Assembly (NCBI GenBank): GCA_933228675.1
Contig: OW121743.1
Span: 111,657,468 to 111,721,467 of the forward strand
DNA length: 64,000 nucleotides
Source of the DNA: Stomorhina lunata
Taxonomy: Eukaryota > Arthropoda > Insecta > Diptera > Rhiniidae
Direction: 5' to 3'
Shown here: positions 22,950 to 33,828 of the stretch, one piece after another
Layout: every line of letters begins with the position of its first letter
Position numbering within the stretch: the stretch's first letter is position 1
Program-made: the position numbers and the translations under genes
Notes under the pieces: model-generated
What the model was told of the DNA's origin: nothing
The model's database searches: none
What the model saw: the letters and a program-made list of their open reading frames with translations, nothing else

Positions 22950-23620
22950 CATGGGTGGAAAGGGTATATTGGGTTTGTGCTGCATTTCTAATGCAATAAA
23001 ATATAAGTCTTACATCTATCTTTAAGTACACCAATCAACTCAGAATCACATTCTAGGTGAATTTAACGATGTTCGTCCAGCCTGCTGACTAAATATCCAA
23101 GTAAATTTATTATAGTTATGGTGACCATATTTTCCAACGACCAACAAAACACATTTTTTATTATATTATATAACATTATATAATTTTGAATAGAGAGTGT
23201 ATCTATAGTATTGCATTTTAGGGTGTCAACATTTGTGGTCTTAGGTATGAGCCTTAATTTTGATTCAATTTAAATTGAGGTTCGTAGCTGATCACAGTCA
23301 TATGATACCATATGATACCTTACACTAAGGTGAAACAAGATCCAAGTAAACAAACTTGTATGAACTTTTTTTATATTTTTTATTGCGCAATTGGTCAACC
23401 GGTCGATCACCGATTGCAACGAAATTTGGTGCAATGATTTTTATTTGTATAATAAATATTTCTTCGAAATTAAATACAAAATACACGGATTTGTGTCAAA
23501 TAATATATCGATTTCAGCCAATTTCATTAAATTTTTTTGCGACCTATATTTTGATTGCGAAAATTACGGAAGATCCCAATACTTTTTGGACAAAATCGTA
23601 ATGTATTCCTTAATGTGAAA
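22950..23620 (+). repeat. Dispersed-repeat relic related to the left edge of the window
   Basis: gggtttgtgctgcatttcta at 22972 and following bases align with 1-59. The text continues with ccaatcaactcagaatcaca and gatgttcgtccagcctgctg, which has the look of a fly interspersed repeat as I remember such sequences. The two overlapping short frames at 23356-23618 cover the same bases and neither is protein-like. Confidence 0.4.
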
Positions 23621-25407
23621 TTAAAAAAAAACTACTTCATTTTGATACCCTTTACTACTAAGGTTGAATATGGATCAAAAGCTTTACAGATTTTTCTTAA
23701 AGCTTAAATACATACATATCACCCACCTAGCTGGAGTGTTAAATCGACTCGAGATGGTGAAAAATATAAAAATTAGCACAGATATGTATCTTCGAATTTA
23801 TTAAAATTTGTAACGTTATTGGTCCATATCATATAACCATAGATGTGACTATAGAATTATATTACTAATAGGATTATCTAACTCGCTTATACATAAGTTT
23901 GTAATGCATAGAAGTATGTGTACATTGTAATCACGATATATTGACTAAAATTAGCATGGATCTTTGTTTTGGAACTAGGATTATCTATCGGATATAAGAT
24001 GTATCGGCCAATTGAACACAACACCATGGTTTAACGAAATCAAGTTTTATACTAATGTATACCTAAGAAAAAAGTATCTTAGGATGTGGAACGTAGTTTT
24101 TTAATACGGAAACTAATTTTCGCTTGTATGTTTTTGTTATTATTATTTTTGTTTTATTTTTCAAATCTCAAAATAAATAAATTTATTTATATTAAATGTT
24201 TGAAGATTCAAAAAATTCTACAATATTGTATGAAATAAATTTTATTCTTCATTTTTTGGTTTGAATAAAATTAATCAAGACAAAAAGTTTGAAATAAATA
24301 AAAAATTTTAATATTTTAAAAATTTTGTTTGAAATAAAATTGTTGGAAAAATATGAAATTTTTCAATATTTGAATAAAAAAATATCGAATATTATTCTTG
24401 CTAGTATTATTCAAATATATTAAATTTTGATATTTTTGTTTAGAATGAAGAATATTGAATTCAAAAATTTTCAAATAATTTTCTGAAAAATTTATTTCTA
24501 TTAAGAATAATAATTTATACTTTAATTTAATTTCTTTTAGAAGGAATAAATCAAGCAAATAATTTAATTTAAAATTCATGAAATAGAATAACAATTATTC
24601 ATATTAAGTAACAAATAATTGAAATCATTCAAAAAGTAGTTTTATTTTTTATTTTAATCACACTATACAGCTATGATATTTATGCATCATCAAATTGCAA
24701 TTGAAACTATTGTTGTTCTTAAATTTGCTTTTTAATGATTGGGGGCTCAATGCTATATCGTTAGATAAAATGTAGAGGAGAATAAAATAATAGAATTTTT
24801 ATTTTATTATTATTTAAGAATTTCAATTCAAATATATTGATTTAATTGATGTACTAGAAGTGATTTTTAAATTACTATTTGCGGTGATTTTTGAATTACT
24901 ATTCAACTGAAGACTTTTTCCTTTCAGCTGAGGATACATATATAGGTTGCTAGATATTACCAATTTATACTAATGGTCAAGTACATATTTTTATTTGTCT
25001 TGTTTTTCTATAAACAAGAGGTCTGTTGTCGATTTTAGTTTATATGCTGATGATTAATATTAACCCATCAATTTCAGGGAGTGATTTAAAAGGTCCATAA
25101 ATATAATATGACAATAAGCAGAAACATCAGAAAGTAATGCTAGAAAAATTAATTTTATAAAACTAGTATAATAGTTGATGATCGAAGAAAGAAGAAATAT
25201 TTTATAGAAAATTTCATAAACAATTTTTTGAGGAAGCTTCTTTTTGTAAAAAAGTTTTAAATAGAAAAATATCAGAATAAAGATATTTATAAAACAAGTT
25301 TTAAAATGTTAATCATTTATTTCAAATTTAAGTTAATTATGATTTCAGTAAGTCTCTTTGACTTGTATAAAACAAAACTTAATAATTTAATTCAATTGAA
25401 TTAGAAA
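23621..25407. other. Non-coding AT-rich stretch
   Basis: Long AT-rich DNA. The segment 23640-24030 has a few balanced patches (acccacctagctggagtgtt) but no frame I can defend. The 92-codon frame on the - strand at 24316-24594 is Lys/Asn/Ile/Phe low complexity. Confidence 0.45.
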
Positions 25408-25585
25408 CTCCTTAAAGTATACACTACTGTTAAATGTATACATAAACTGTTAAATGTCATCAACATTAATATAAAATGTCACCAGGATTTGGTATGAGGT
25501 CTATTTTCACACGTATGATAGGTGTATAGATTGTTATACATATAAACTTTTTTGGCGAAAAAATAATGTTGCATACTTTTAGGAT
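25408..25585. mobile_element. Short inverted-repeat element bounded by the GCATACTTTTAGGA motif
   Basis: Left end ctccttaaagtatacac and right end ttgcatacttttaggatg are inverted copies of one motif. The interior (aatgtcaccaggatttggta tgagg, agattgttata, cgaaaaaataatg) is shared with 33668-33828 (aatgtcatcgcaatgtagta tgagg, agattgttata, cgaaaattttg), so these are two copies of one unit of about 160-180 bp. No coding capacity. Confidence 0.6.
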
Positions 25586-25885
25586 GTTTTTATGAAATTT
25601 CGCGAACGATTTTTTTTCATTAAAATCAATTTTAGTCCAAAAACTTCGACCAAATTCTATCAATCTCTTTAAGTTTTGGTTTGATTTATTTTGAATTTAT
25701 TTTCTGCAAAAGGTTTTAAAATTTTGAGTTTTTGTAGAATGAAATTTTGAATTTTTGGTAGGAAATTTTTTTCGCAAAAAAACTTTTGTTTTTAAATTTT
25801 TTTTCTTAAATATAAAATTTCTTATACAAAAATTATGATAAATTTTTAAACAAAATTCCAATAAAATGTTTTCATGAAAAAATCT

Positions 25886-26207
25886 GGGGCCAAATTACGG
25901 CATTCGATATCGATCGAAATCTTAGATATTTTCAAAGCATTTGTATAGCATACTTTAAGGATAATCAAAATTATTTAAAAGATGCACTAGTTAACTGTGC
26001 ATTTTTGAAGTTATTTGCCAAAAGATGAACAATAGTAAAAGAGTTTTAACTGAACAATATATATTTTTAAAAACGAATCAAAACGGATACCCAATTTTAA
26101 TAAACTTTTGGCATTGAAGTAACTTTGAGCATCCCCAAAGTATACTTCACAATATTCGCTTAAAAGTCTGAGTTTTCAATAGATATCGAATGCGGTAATT
26201 TGGCCCC
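25886..26207. mobile_element. Inverted-repeat element, GGCCAAATTACC family (copy B)
   Basis: Left end ggggccaaattacggcattc then gatatcgatcgaaa; right end gatatcgaatgcggtaattt ggcccc. Length 322 bp. Relative to copy A the interior is in the opposite orientation (tactttaaggataatcaaaa on the left, ccccaaagtatacttcacaa on the right) and includes the extra segment gatgaacaatagtaaaagag also found in copies C and D. No coding capacity. Confidence 0.85.
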
Positions 26208-26864
26208 TGATTTACAAATTTTTAGAGAAATTTTGGTATAACATTTTTTATAGACAATTGTCTATTAAAAAATTTTAAATTGAAAAATTTTCTTAAAAAT
26301 AAATTTATCAAAAAATTTTCTTTTTAAATTCTTTGAAAACTATAGATAAAAAAAATTTATTAAAAAATGTTTAATATACATTTCAATAAAATAATTTATA
26401 TCAACAGAAGAAAATTAAACGTCTGCTTTATTTTGATACCTAAAAGTATGCTATGAATAGTTACTCAAAAGCTTTAATCGCAGAGTTCGGCACAAAGAGT
26501 ACAGAACAAAAAAATCGTCGGCAGAGTTGCCCTTTTTTATACTTTCAACTAAAATAGGTATTTTTTCAAAAGTTTTAAAAAGAAAAAGTTTTCTATTCCA
26601 TTTTTCTTTTAATATTCCCAGTAAAACTTTTCATTACCAAATAATGAGTTAAACAGTTAAACTATTGAACACGAACTACTTACTCATTCGCTGTTTAAGT
26701 CATTACATTAACATGGGGATGTCATTGGAGGCAAGTACTTACCAGCTGCAGAAAAGTAATGACTTGGGTAAGCAATTTGAAAGCAACAACAACAACAGCA
26801 ACAACTTGTTTGTTGTTGTTTTATTAAAAACATATATTTTCAAACGAAATACAAAATTTTTTTT
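26208..26864. repeat. Segment paralogous to 33100-33400
   Basis: 26220-26470 (ttttggtataac, tagacaattgtcta, then gatacctaaaagtatgctat gaatagttact) parallels 33130-33375 (ttcggtataat, tatagaaaattg, then tatacctgaaagtatgctat aaatagttatt). The two lie in the same order relative to the 25408 and 33668 elements only in part, so rearrangement has occurred. A short CAACAACAACAGCAACAAC run lies at 26787. Confidence 0.45.
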
Positions 26865-26935
26865 ATGATCCCATGGCGGCTCGAACCCAGACCCTCCGAC
26901 TGCTAGGCAGAGACTCTTCCACTGAGCTACTTCAT
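26865..26935 (-). mobile_element. tRNA-like segment (SINE head or tRNA pseudogene)
   Basis: On the - strand: gtagctcagtggaagagtct (A-box-like D arm), ctgcctagcagtcgg (anticodon-arm-like, loop containing agc), then ggtctgggttcgagcc (B-box-like T arm). The 5' and 3' acceptor strands do not pair and the T stem is poor, so I reject a functional tRNA. Downstream on the - strand lies a short A-run, as in SINEs. Confidence 0.5.
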
Positions 26936-27187
26936 ATGTTGAAAACTTAGCAGCTCATAATTAATATAAACAATTTTTATTTTTAGATCCAAAATCATGT
27001 GAAAATAACTTTGTTTTTCCCTGCTTTTTTTTGCTTTGTTGTAATTTTTGGAAAAATATTTTTATACGATTTTTTGTAATTATTTAAAACTTTTTTAAAA
27101 TAATTTTAAAACTTAATTTAAATCATCTTTTTTGTATAAGTTTTTACATAAGATTGACTCTTACTTACTTAAATGTTACAACCTGTT
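26936..27187. other. Non-coding AT-rich spacer
   Basis: T-rich stretches; nothing identified. Confidence 0.4.
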
Positions 27188-27345
27188 AAGGTCAAAGTCC
27201 GAGCATATTTTAGAATTCCATGGATTTCGATCTTGTGCGAATATTCTCCAATTTTATAGGCCAAGCTTTGAAAAATGTTTCTCTACTTGGTCTTTCTATC
27301 GAAGTTTCCGACATCCTCCTCTAACATTAGGTAGTGGGACATTTC
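27188..27345 (-). pseudogene. C-terminal scrap of a non-LTR retrotransposon protein (RTE-like)
   Basis: On the - strand one frame reads VPLPNVRGGCRKLR, stop, KDQVEKHFSKLGL, stop, NWRIFAQDRNPWNSKICSDF. The spaced pattern GxxRKxRxKDQVEKxxxxLGxxNWRxxAQDRxxW is that seen at the C-terminus of RTE-like retrotransposon polyproteins in insects. Two in-frame stops show it is dead. The overlapping 73-codon frame on the + strand is a shadow. Family placement rests on memory of the motif only. Confidence 0.5.
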
Positions 27346-27734
27346 AATTCTAATTTTATGCTCTTCATTGTATTTTTTTTTCAAGAGAGGGTTACTAACC
27401 CATTTTTATCGATCTTATGGGACAACTCTCGGAACATGTTAACTCACAATATTAATGGGTGTTAAACTAGCTCCCCGGGTGATGCCATGAGGAGGTGTGT
27501 GTCCACAGTTGAGATGAAGGATGACCCAGATAAGTTGGGCTTACCAAGTTAAGACCAATTAGAATCGTGTTTGGTATTCAACATCCCCTACATAATCAAA
27601 ATTGACTCATGATGGTATTTTTTCATTAATGTGAGTTAGTTTTATAATTTTTTTTTACAGAAGATAATATTTAAGTTCTTAAAATTCAAAAATCATTTAA
27701 AAAGACTCTTTTAATAAAAAAAAAACTAAAAAAA
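27346..27734. other. Probable transposon-derived sequence
   Basis: The patch 27405-27600 (tagctccccgggtgatgcca, gtccacagttgagatgaagg) is much more GC-rich than its surroundings and sits next to the retrotransposon scrap, so it may be another part of a decayed element. No frame is open through it. Confidence 0.3.
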
Positions 27735-27770
27735 ATTGTTGCCCTTGGTGGGATTTGAACCGGGGCCATT
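27735..27770 (-). mobile_element. B-box-like tRNA 3' fragment
   Basis: On the - strand ggccccggttcaaatcccac c resembles a tRNA T arm (GGTTCAAATCC fits the B box). No D arm or anticodon arm precedes it at tRNA spacing. Best read as a SINE relic. Confidence 0.35.
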
Positions 27771-27904
27771 CAGTTTAAATTACCATCTTAATTACAAATA
27801 AGTACTTCTGTAATAATTTATTATTTATTCGGATGGTATGTTGTAGTCGTTACAAGGTAACCAGTTATCATAGTACTTGCCATTACCAAAGTTTTGCTGG
27901 GTTA

Positions 27905-28385
27905 TTATTAAAAATATTTATACAGAAAATTTTTTATCAAAAATTTTTATACAAAAAATTTTTTTATCTAAAATTTTTCTGTAGAAAAATTTTTTTATCA
28001 AAACTTTTTCTATAGAAAAATTTTTTTATCAAATATTTTTCTATAGAAATTTTTTTTATCAAAAATTTTTCTATAGAAATTTTTTTTATCAAAAATTTTT
28101 CTATAGAAATTTTTTTTTATCAAAAATTTTTCTATAGAAAATTTTTTTATCAAAAAATTTTTTACAGAATTTTTTTTTTAACAAAAATGTTTCTATGGAA
28201 AATGTTTTTATCAAAAAATTTTTTACAGAAATTTTTTTTAACAAAAATGTTTCTATGGAAAATGTCTTTTATCAAACATTTTTCTAAAGAAATTTTTTTA
28301 TCAAAAATTTTTTATAAAAAAATATTTTTTGTAGAAAAATTTTCTATAAAAAAAAATTCTATCGAAAATATCTAAAAAATATTTT
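27905..28385 (+). repeat. 30-bp satellite array, tatcaaaa linker type (short)
   Basis: About 15 monomers near tttttttatcaaaaattttt ctatagaaa. The same type and orientation as the array at 19627. Two near-identical ~72-bp segments (ttttacagaa, aacaaaaatgtttctatgga) lie at about 28162 and 28221. Confidence 0.9.
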
Positions 28386-28735
28386 TTTATCTAAAAATTA
28401 TAAAAATCTAAAATTACTTAATATTAAAATTTATTTCTGTTTTGAAAAATGTTCCCAATGTTTACAAAAATAATAGTGTCGTGGCAACAATGTTCGAGAT
28501 TATATTTCTTTGGTCTCTAGAACCATGTTGCTATAAATTGGATTTTGATCTGTTTCTATTCTATTTTGTTTTTGCCTTTTCTTAAACAAAGCGGCTCTGT
28601 TAACATCCAAATTCCAACTGAATGATTTTATTACTCATTTTCATAAGTTTTATTAATGATCGAATTAATTTACGAAATTTACGAAAATTTTTTGGCTTCC
28701 GGTGGTATGGGCTACCTACATCTGCATAAGAGGAA
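28386..28735 (+). mobile_element. Conserved flank of the satellite-carrying element
   Basis: Shares with 21126-21540 aaaaatctaaaattacttaa, gtggcaacaatgttcgagat, catccaaattccaactgaat and ggcttccggtggtatgggct. Position and orientation after the array are the same as in the other copies. The 60-codon - strand frame at 28600 is not conserved in the other copies. Confidence 0.7.
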
Positions 28736-31124
28736 ATTTTGTGCTTTATACCTTGACTTGATTTGTGTATAATGTCTAACATATTTTAATATCATAAGTT
28801 AGGAGCTTATGTAAAATTTCTTAAACTATATATTTTTTTGGACACTCATTTTTTTAAACGATTAAACATTTTTAAACGACTTATTGAAGGAATATTGTAT
28901 TGTATGAGCATATTAAGATTCTAAATTTAATTTAAAAATATATTTATATTCTAAAAGTATGCTACACATTTTTTTTAAGTATCTAAGCATTTCGTTCGAT
29001 ATCGAATGCGAAGATTAGATCAAGTCGAATTGAATAAATATCAGCGAAATTTTCAATCAATATTCATTGCATTACTTTTAAAATGGTAGCACTGTGTGCG
29101 GCTATGATCTTTTCTAATTAGGTATTTAATATGAATAATAAAAAATAAACCTATTCGACTGAATTCAAATTAACTTAAAATTGCATAAATACACAAAATC
29201 CCACTCACTTTGATTGAGTGGGATTTAAATACCTTTTTCATATAAATTTAAATACCTTTGCGTATAAATCCTTTTTAATATTAATCATATTTCTTAAGAA
29301 GACATTACATGAAAGAGAAATAGTTTCAATATTTTTTAAGCTGAAATTATGTTATTTCTCTGGAAATGCTTTTTGTACTTTTGTTGCAGCTTTTTTGTTT
29401 AATATACAACTCGTTTTGTTAAAACCTTGATATTTCATGGTTTTAACATTGAAAATCAAGGTGGTTTCAGTGAAAATATATACATTTACACTCCAGGCTC
29501 ACATATATACATACATACACAAATACATTAATACAAACAAATAAAAACAACAAATAAAAAGCAGGGAATAAAATTGCAATTTATATTTTGTTGTTGCCGC
29601 CTCTCATGCTTAACCTCTTGTTGCATACAAATTTGCCTCGTTGGCTGGAATTGTTTGAAAAACTAAATAGGAAATGCATACACATATACATTTATACATA
29701 CATACATATGTATATAGAAACATCAACAAAAAACAGGGTAGATGAAAGATAAACTAAGACTGAAATGAAAAGCAAATGTTGCATCAGGTGAAATGTTTCT
29801 ATAAAATACAGGTTTCATATACAATGCAATCTCCTGTAGATACATCCATCCATCCAACTATTCATTCTTATACATACAAGTATACATACATAAACATTTA
29901 CGTTTTACATTTTTACATCAACTTTATATACATAATTGTTTTGTTATTTGAAGAAGTAACGAAAGGAATAAAAAATAGTTAAAGAAAATATTGTAGTTTT
30001 AATACAATTACGGCTTCAACATTACTTCATACACACACACATACATATATACTTGTTTCCCTGTATTTTTGTATGTAAATAGACGTTAACATTTACAGTT
30101 GCAAAAAAATACAAACTTGTTTACCCGCATATATAAAAACCCTTTTACATAAAAATATACAGATATATTTACCTACAAAGTATTTGATATTTGCAACAAT
30201 ATTTCATAGTATGCTTTAAGGCTCAAGAATATGTATCGTTTGAATGTATGTATGTCGGCATGTTCTTGAAGTTGATTTAGATTATCTTTGATATTTTCGT
30301 AGTTCGTTCGTATTTATTTTAAAAGTAAATTTGTTGGAAACTTGAAATTCTCTTTCTTCAACTTAATTTCTATTTGTTTTACTCTATTACACAACTCAAC
30401 TACAACTACAAAAAAGTTGTTTATAAAATTGTGTATTTTAGTGAAATAATCTAAAAAAAATCTATTTCTGGCTTAAACTTTATAAAATTTTATAGTTTTA
30501 TATACATATATCGTATTTATAGGGTTTTCTTTTGTATATATTTGTTTTTTTATAGAACATATGGTTGTATGTATGTTAGTGTATATAAGTATTTGTTTAT
30601 GTATTTCAAGTTTTCTTTAAGATTTCTACACTTCTTGTTTAAACTAACTAGATGAAAACTAAAAGCACCCCCTAAAAATAAAGTTTTATCTGATTTTACG
30701 AATAACGCGAAATTTTATTCTAGAAACTCAATGAAAATGAATCCTTTTTTAGTAATACCCAGTAAGTATGAATAATTGAGGCTATTGACAAATATGTAAG
30801 TGTAAAATGTAATATATTTATATATAATTTAGAATATCCTAAAGGTATGCTACACAATTAAATCTGACATATCTAAGAATTTTGATCAATATCGAAAGAG
30901 ACGATTCCTATTCAAATCGAAATTATATTAAAAAATCGAACAAATTTCATTGCATACTTTTAGGTAGCTCGAGGTATTGTAAACTCTTTTTAAAAATGTT
31001 AGGCTCTGAACTTAAAAAAGGGTTTCTTATATGATTTCAGTATCTCGATTTTTGACAAAAATCTTTTAAAGTTTAATAATTTACTTTTAACCTCCTAAAA
31101 GAATACCAGACAATTCGATTAAAT
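28736..31124. other. Non-coding stretch with two half-copies of the inverted-repeat element
   Basis: 28949-29012 (tctaaaagtatgctacac ... ttcgttcgatatcgaatgcg) and 30832-30902 (tcctaaaggtatgctacac ... gatcaatatcgaaagag) are right-hand ends of the GGCCAAATTACC family without their left ends. The rest is AT-rich with scattered acatacat and tatgtatg runs near 29505, 29700 and 30245. No gene seen. Confidence 0.5.
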
Positions 31125-31384
31125 CCAGGCGCCAAATTACCGCATTCGATAACGATCGAAAACTCAGACTTTTAAGCGAATATTGTGAAGTATACTTTAG
31201 GGATGTTCAAAATTATTGCGATGCAAAAAGTTTATTGAAATTTGGAATACATTTTGATTCGTTTTTAAAAACATATAGTTTAATTAAAACTCTTTTACTA
31301 TTGGTCATCTTTTGGCAAATAACTTAAAAAAAATATAGTAAAATGTACATCTTTTAAATAGTTTTGATTATCCTTAAAGTATGC

Positions 31385-32490
31385 TTTTTTTTTTTTTTGT
31401 ATTGGACCAACACTCAGGGGATGACCCCTACATATGCATATGCATTGTGATGGAACTAGGAAAATAGGTTGTGGGAAGGAGGATAGAGGGAGTAGTGTTT
31501 GTGGATATTTGATTTGAACCTTAGGATATCGTAATTAGAGGGAAAGACTGATGCAGGAAGTTTATTCCACATTCGCGCTGTACGGCTAAAAAACGAGTTT
31601 TCTCTATAGTGCGTCGTGCGATCCACTGGAAAATCGACTACAAAGGGATGGACCCTTGTAGAGTTGCGTGTGCTACGAAGAAATGTACGGGTTTCAGGAA
31701 CAAGATCTCTAATTTCATTTGAGCACACCATTATAGTAGCGATAGAACAGTGAAACGCAACCCACATTACGACGATGCTCCAATGAGGCAATAGAGTTGG
31801 CTACTCTACTGTCACCGATAAGCACCTTCGCCCTCTCTTGTACGCGGTCGAGAAGCTCCAAAATAGACTTTGAAGCACCGGCCCATACATGAGAGTTGTA
31901 TTCCATTTTCGGTCGGATATATGTGGTATAGATATTAAGGAGATCAGTTGGAGTGAAGTATGTCTTACACCGCTTTAGAAAACCGAGACACTTGAATGCT
32001 TCTTTCGACACTTGGAAAACGTGATTAGTCCAGCGGACATCACACTGAATTTTCATGCCTAGAACATCAAGAGTTTCCGATTCCTCAATATTTATACCAC
32101 CCATAGTTACAGATGATGCAACATTGTCCGTAACGCGTTTATGTGTTAACACACAACATTGGGTCTTTCGAGCGTTGAAATCGACCCTATTTAAACGACC
32201 CCAATCGGATATTGTAGATAGGTCAGAATTAAGCGTATCATTCATGGTTTGCCTCTTGGAATTAATCTCCAATATGCTTGGCCTGTAGTTAAATGAATAC
32301 GAATGACAGATGTTGCTATCATCTGCAAAAGAGTAGATAGGGTTGGAAGTTTGACATAGAAGGTCATTTAGAAAAATAAGAAATAGAGTAGGAGAAAGAA
32401 CGGAGCCTTGTGGTACCCCCGAATTGATCTTGAACTCGTCGGACGATATCCCATCTATAACAACTCTTATAGTTTTTTTTTGTTTTTTTT
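31385..32490 (-). mobile_element. 5'-truncated non-LTR retrotransposon
   Basis: A T-run at 31385-31398 marks the poly(A) tail of a - strand element whose reverse transcriptase coding sequence runs to about 32472. The upstream part of the polyprotein (endonuclease, most of the fingers/palm) is missing, the usual result of incomplete target-primed reverse transcription. It interrupts copy C of the inverted-repeat element. Two tttttttttg runs at 32472-32491 close the other end; no clear target duplication. Confidence 0.85.
31456..32472 (-). pseudogene. Reverse transcriptase, C-terminal part, frameshifted (Jockey/BS-like)
   Basis: From about 32470 the - strand reads IRVVIDG, then SGVPQGSVLSPTLFLIFLND (RT motif B), then SFADDSNICHSYS with the catalytic DD of the palm, and DFNARKTQ (motif D/E region). 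The thumb and C-terminal part follow (LGMKIQ, SKEAFKCLGFLKRC, IYTTYIRPKMEYNSHVW, SLEHRRNVGCVSLFYRYYNG). Near 31725 the frame shifts and the tail continues as CSNEIRDLVPE ... ARMWNKLPASVFPSNYDI and ends at 31456. Catalytic residues are preserved in the piece, but truncation and frameshift make it non-functional. The layout fits the Jockey/BS/X group; the exact clade needs a search. Confidence 0.88.
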
Positions 32491-32556
32491 TGTTTTGAAA
32501 ATATCTAAAATTTCAATCGATTTCGAATGCCGTAATTTGGTGCCAGGTGATTAAAT

Positions 32557-33667
32557 TTGATCCTATTTCCTATAGCTAGTCAAAAAGAAATTTTATAAAA
32601 CTATTTGAGTTTATTCTTTAAAATCAATCAAAATTCACTTTCAGCTGGTGATAAATATAAAATTTACTTTTTTTTTAAATCGGGGCCGTCTAATGTACAT
32701 GCGTTTCAATGGTGTTGTCTTTGGGACAATATTTTTTCAGTGTTTGTTTAAAGGAATAACAATTATTGTTGATATATTGTTCCTTTTGTTAAACGCCAAT
32801 ATCGTTTGTTGCTGCCTGTTTCCTTCTACTTGATAGATTTCTTTGATTTCAATTTTATAGAATTTATAGTTTTTATTTAGCCATAAATAAATTGCTGGTC
32901 AATATGTAGTCCTACTGATATCTAGTTATATACCCTATTGTTACCTTTGATATTCAAAATGAAAAATTGAAGTATTTCGAAGAGTTTTATGGTGTATATG
33001 AAATGTAAAAAATTTATATAACAAATTAAGAAACATTTTTTTAACAAAATTTCGATAAGATACATTTTTAAACAAAATTTCGATTAATATAATTTAAAAT
33101 ATAAAAAAAATATAATTTAAAAAAATTTTTAGAGAAAATTTTCGGTATAATTTTTTTTTTTTTATAGAAAATTGTATATAAGAAAAATTGTCTTTAAGAT
33201 AAAAATTGCCTTTAAGAAAAAATTGGTAACAAAAATTTTTATTTAAATTCTTTAAAAAAAATTATAGATGAAAAATTATGCATTTATAAAAAAAAGTTAC
33301 ATTTAATTAAAAAAAAAATATATCTGATTTTTTTTATACCTGAAAGTATGCTATAAATAGTTATTTAAAAGTTTAACTTGTAATGATTATGAAATTTATG
33401 TATTATTTTTTTTAGAATATAAATTTTCATATAATAAAATTAAGAGAAAATTTTAAACAAAATTTCGAAAAAGATGAATTCAAACATTTTTCGAGAAAAT
33501 TTCGTTATAATATTTTTTATAGAAAATTCTCTATGAACAAATTTTATATTGAAAAATTTTCTTTAAAAAAATTTATATCGAAAGTTTTTCTTTAAAAATT
33601 ATATGTATATCAAAAATTGTTTATAAAAAAATGTAGGTATATCAAATTTCAATAAAAAAAATAAAAA
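32557..33667. repeat. AT-rich, degenerate satellite-like segment
   Basis: From about 33040 to 33650 short modules such as tagaaaattgtatataag and tatcgaaagtttttcttta recur without a steady period, similar to 26220-26400. This looks like a decayed relative of the 30-bp arrays. No gene. Confidence 0.4.
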
Positions 33668-33828
33668 CTCCTAGAAGTATACAATACTTTATTCTTAGGT
33701 TTAAGTTCATGTTTAATGTCATCGCAATGTAGTATGAGGTAAATTTTGAAAACCTATTAAAAATATGTACATAGATTGTTATATAAACTTTATTTTGTCG
33801 CGAAAATTTTGTTGCATACTTTTAGGAT
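33668..33828. mobile_element. Second copy of the GCATACTTTTAGGA-bounded element
   Basis: Ends ctcctagaagtatacaatac and gttgcatacttttaggatgt; interior shared with 25408-25585. Two copies 8 kb apart with both ends conserved support a real unit of about 161-178 bp. Confidence 0.6.

Larger units (their letters stand above)
31125..32548. mobile_element. Inverted-repeat element, GGCCAAATTACC family (copy C), split by a retrotransposon
   Basis: Left end ccaggcgccaaattaccgca, right end aatgccgtaatttggtgcca ggt. Outside the ends lies an 8-bp direct repeat GATTAAAT (31117-31124 and 32549-32556), a target duplication of the size made by hAT-type transposases. The left part (to about 31384, ending ccttaaagtatgc) and right part (from about 32491, gttttgaaaatatctaa) are contiguous in copies A and D; here a ~1.1-kb retrotransposon piece separates them. 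Confidence 0.85.

Noticed and set aside
26865..26935. Functional tRNA-Ala(AGC) gene
   Set aside because: D-arm and B-box-like parts are present, but acceptor strands do not pair and the T stem is mismatched; a SINE or pseudogene origin fits better.
31715..32288. 77-codon + strand frame opposite the reverse transcriptase
   Set aside because: Shadow of the real - strand reverse transcriptase frame, which has the GVPQGS and FADD motifs.
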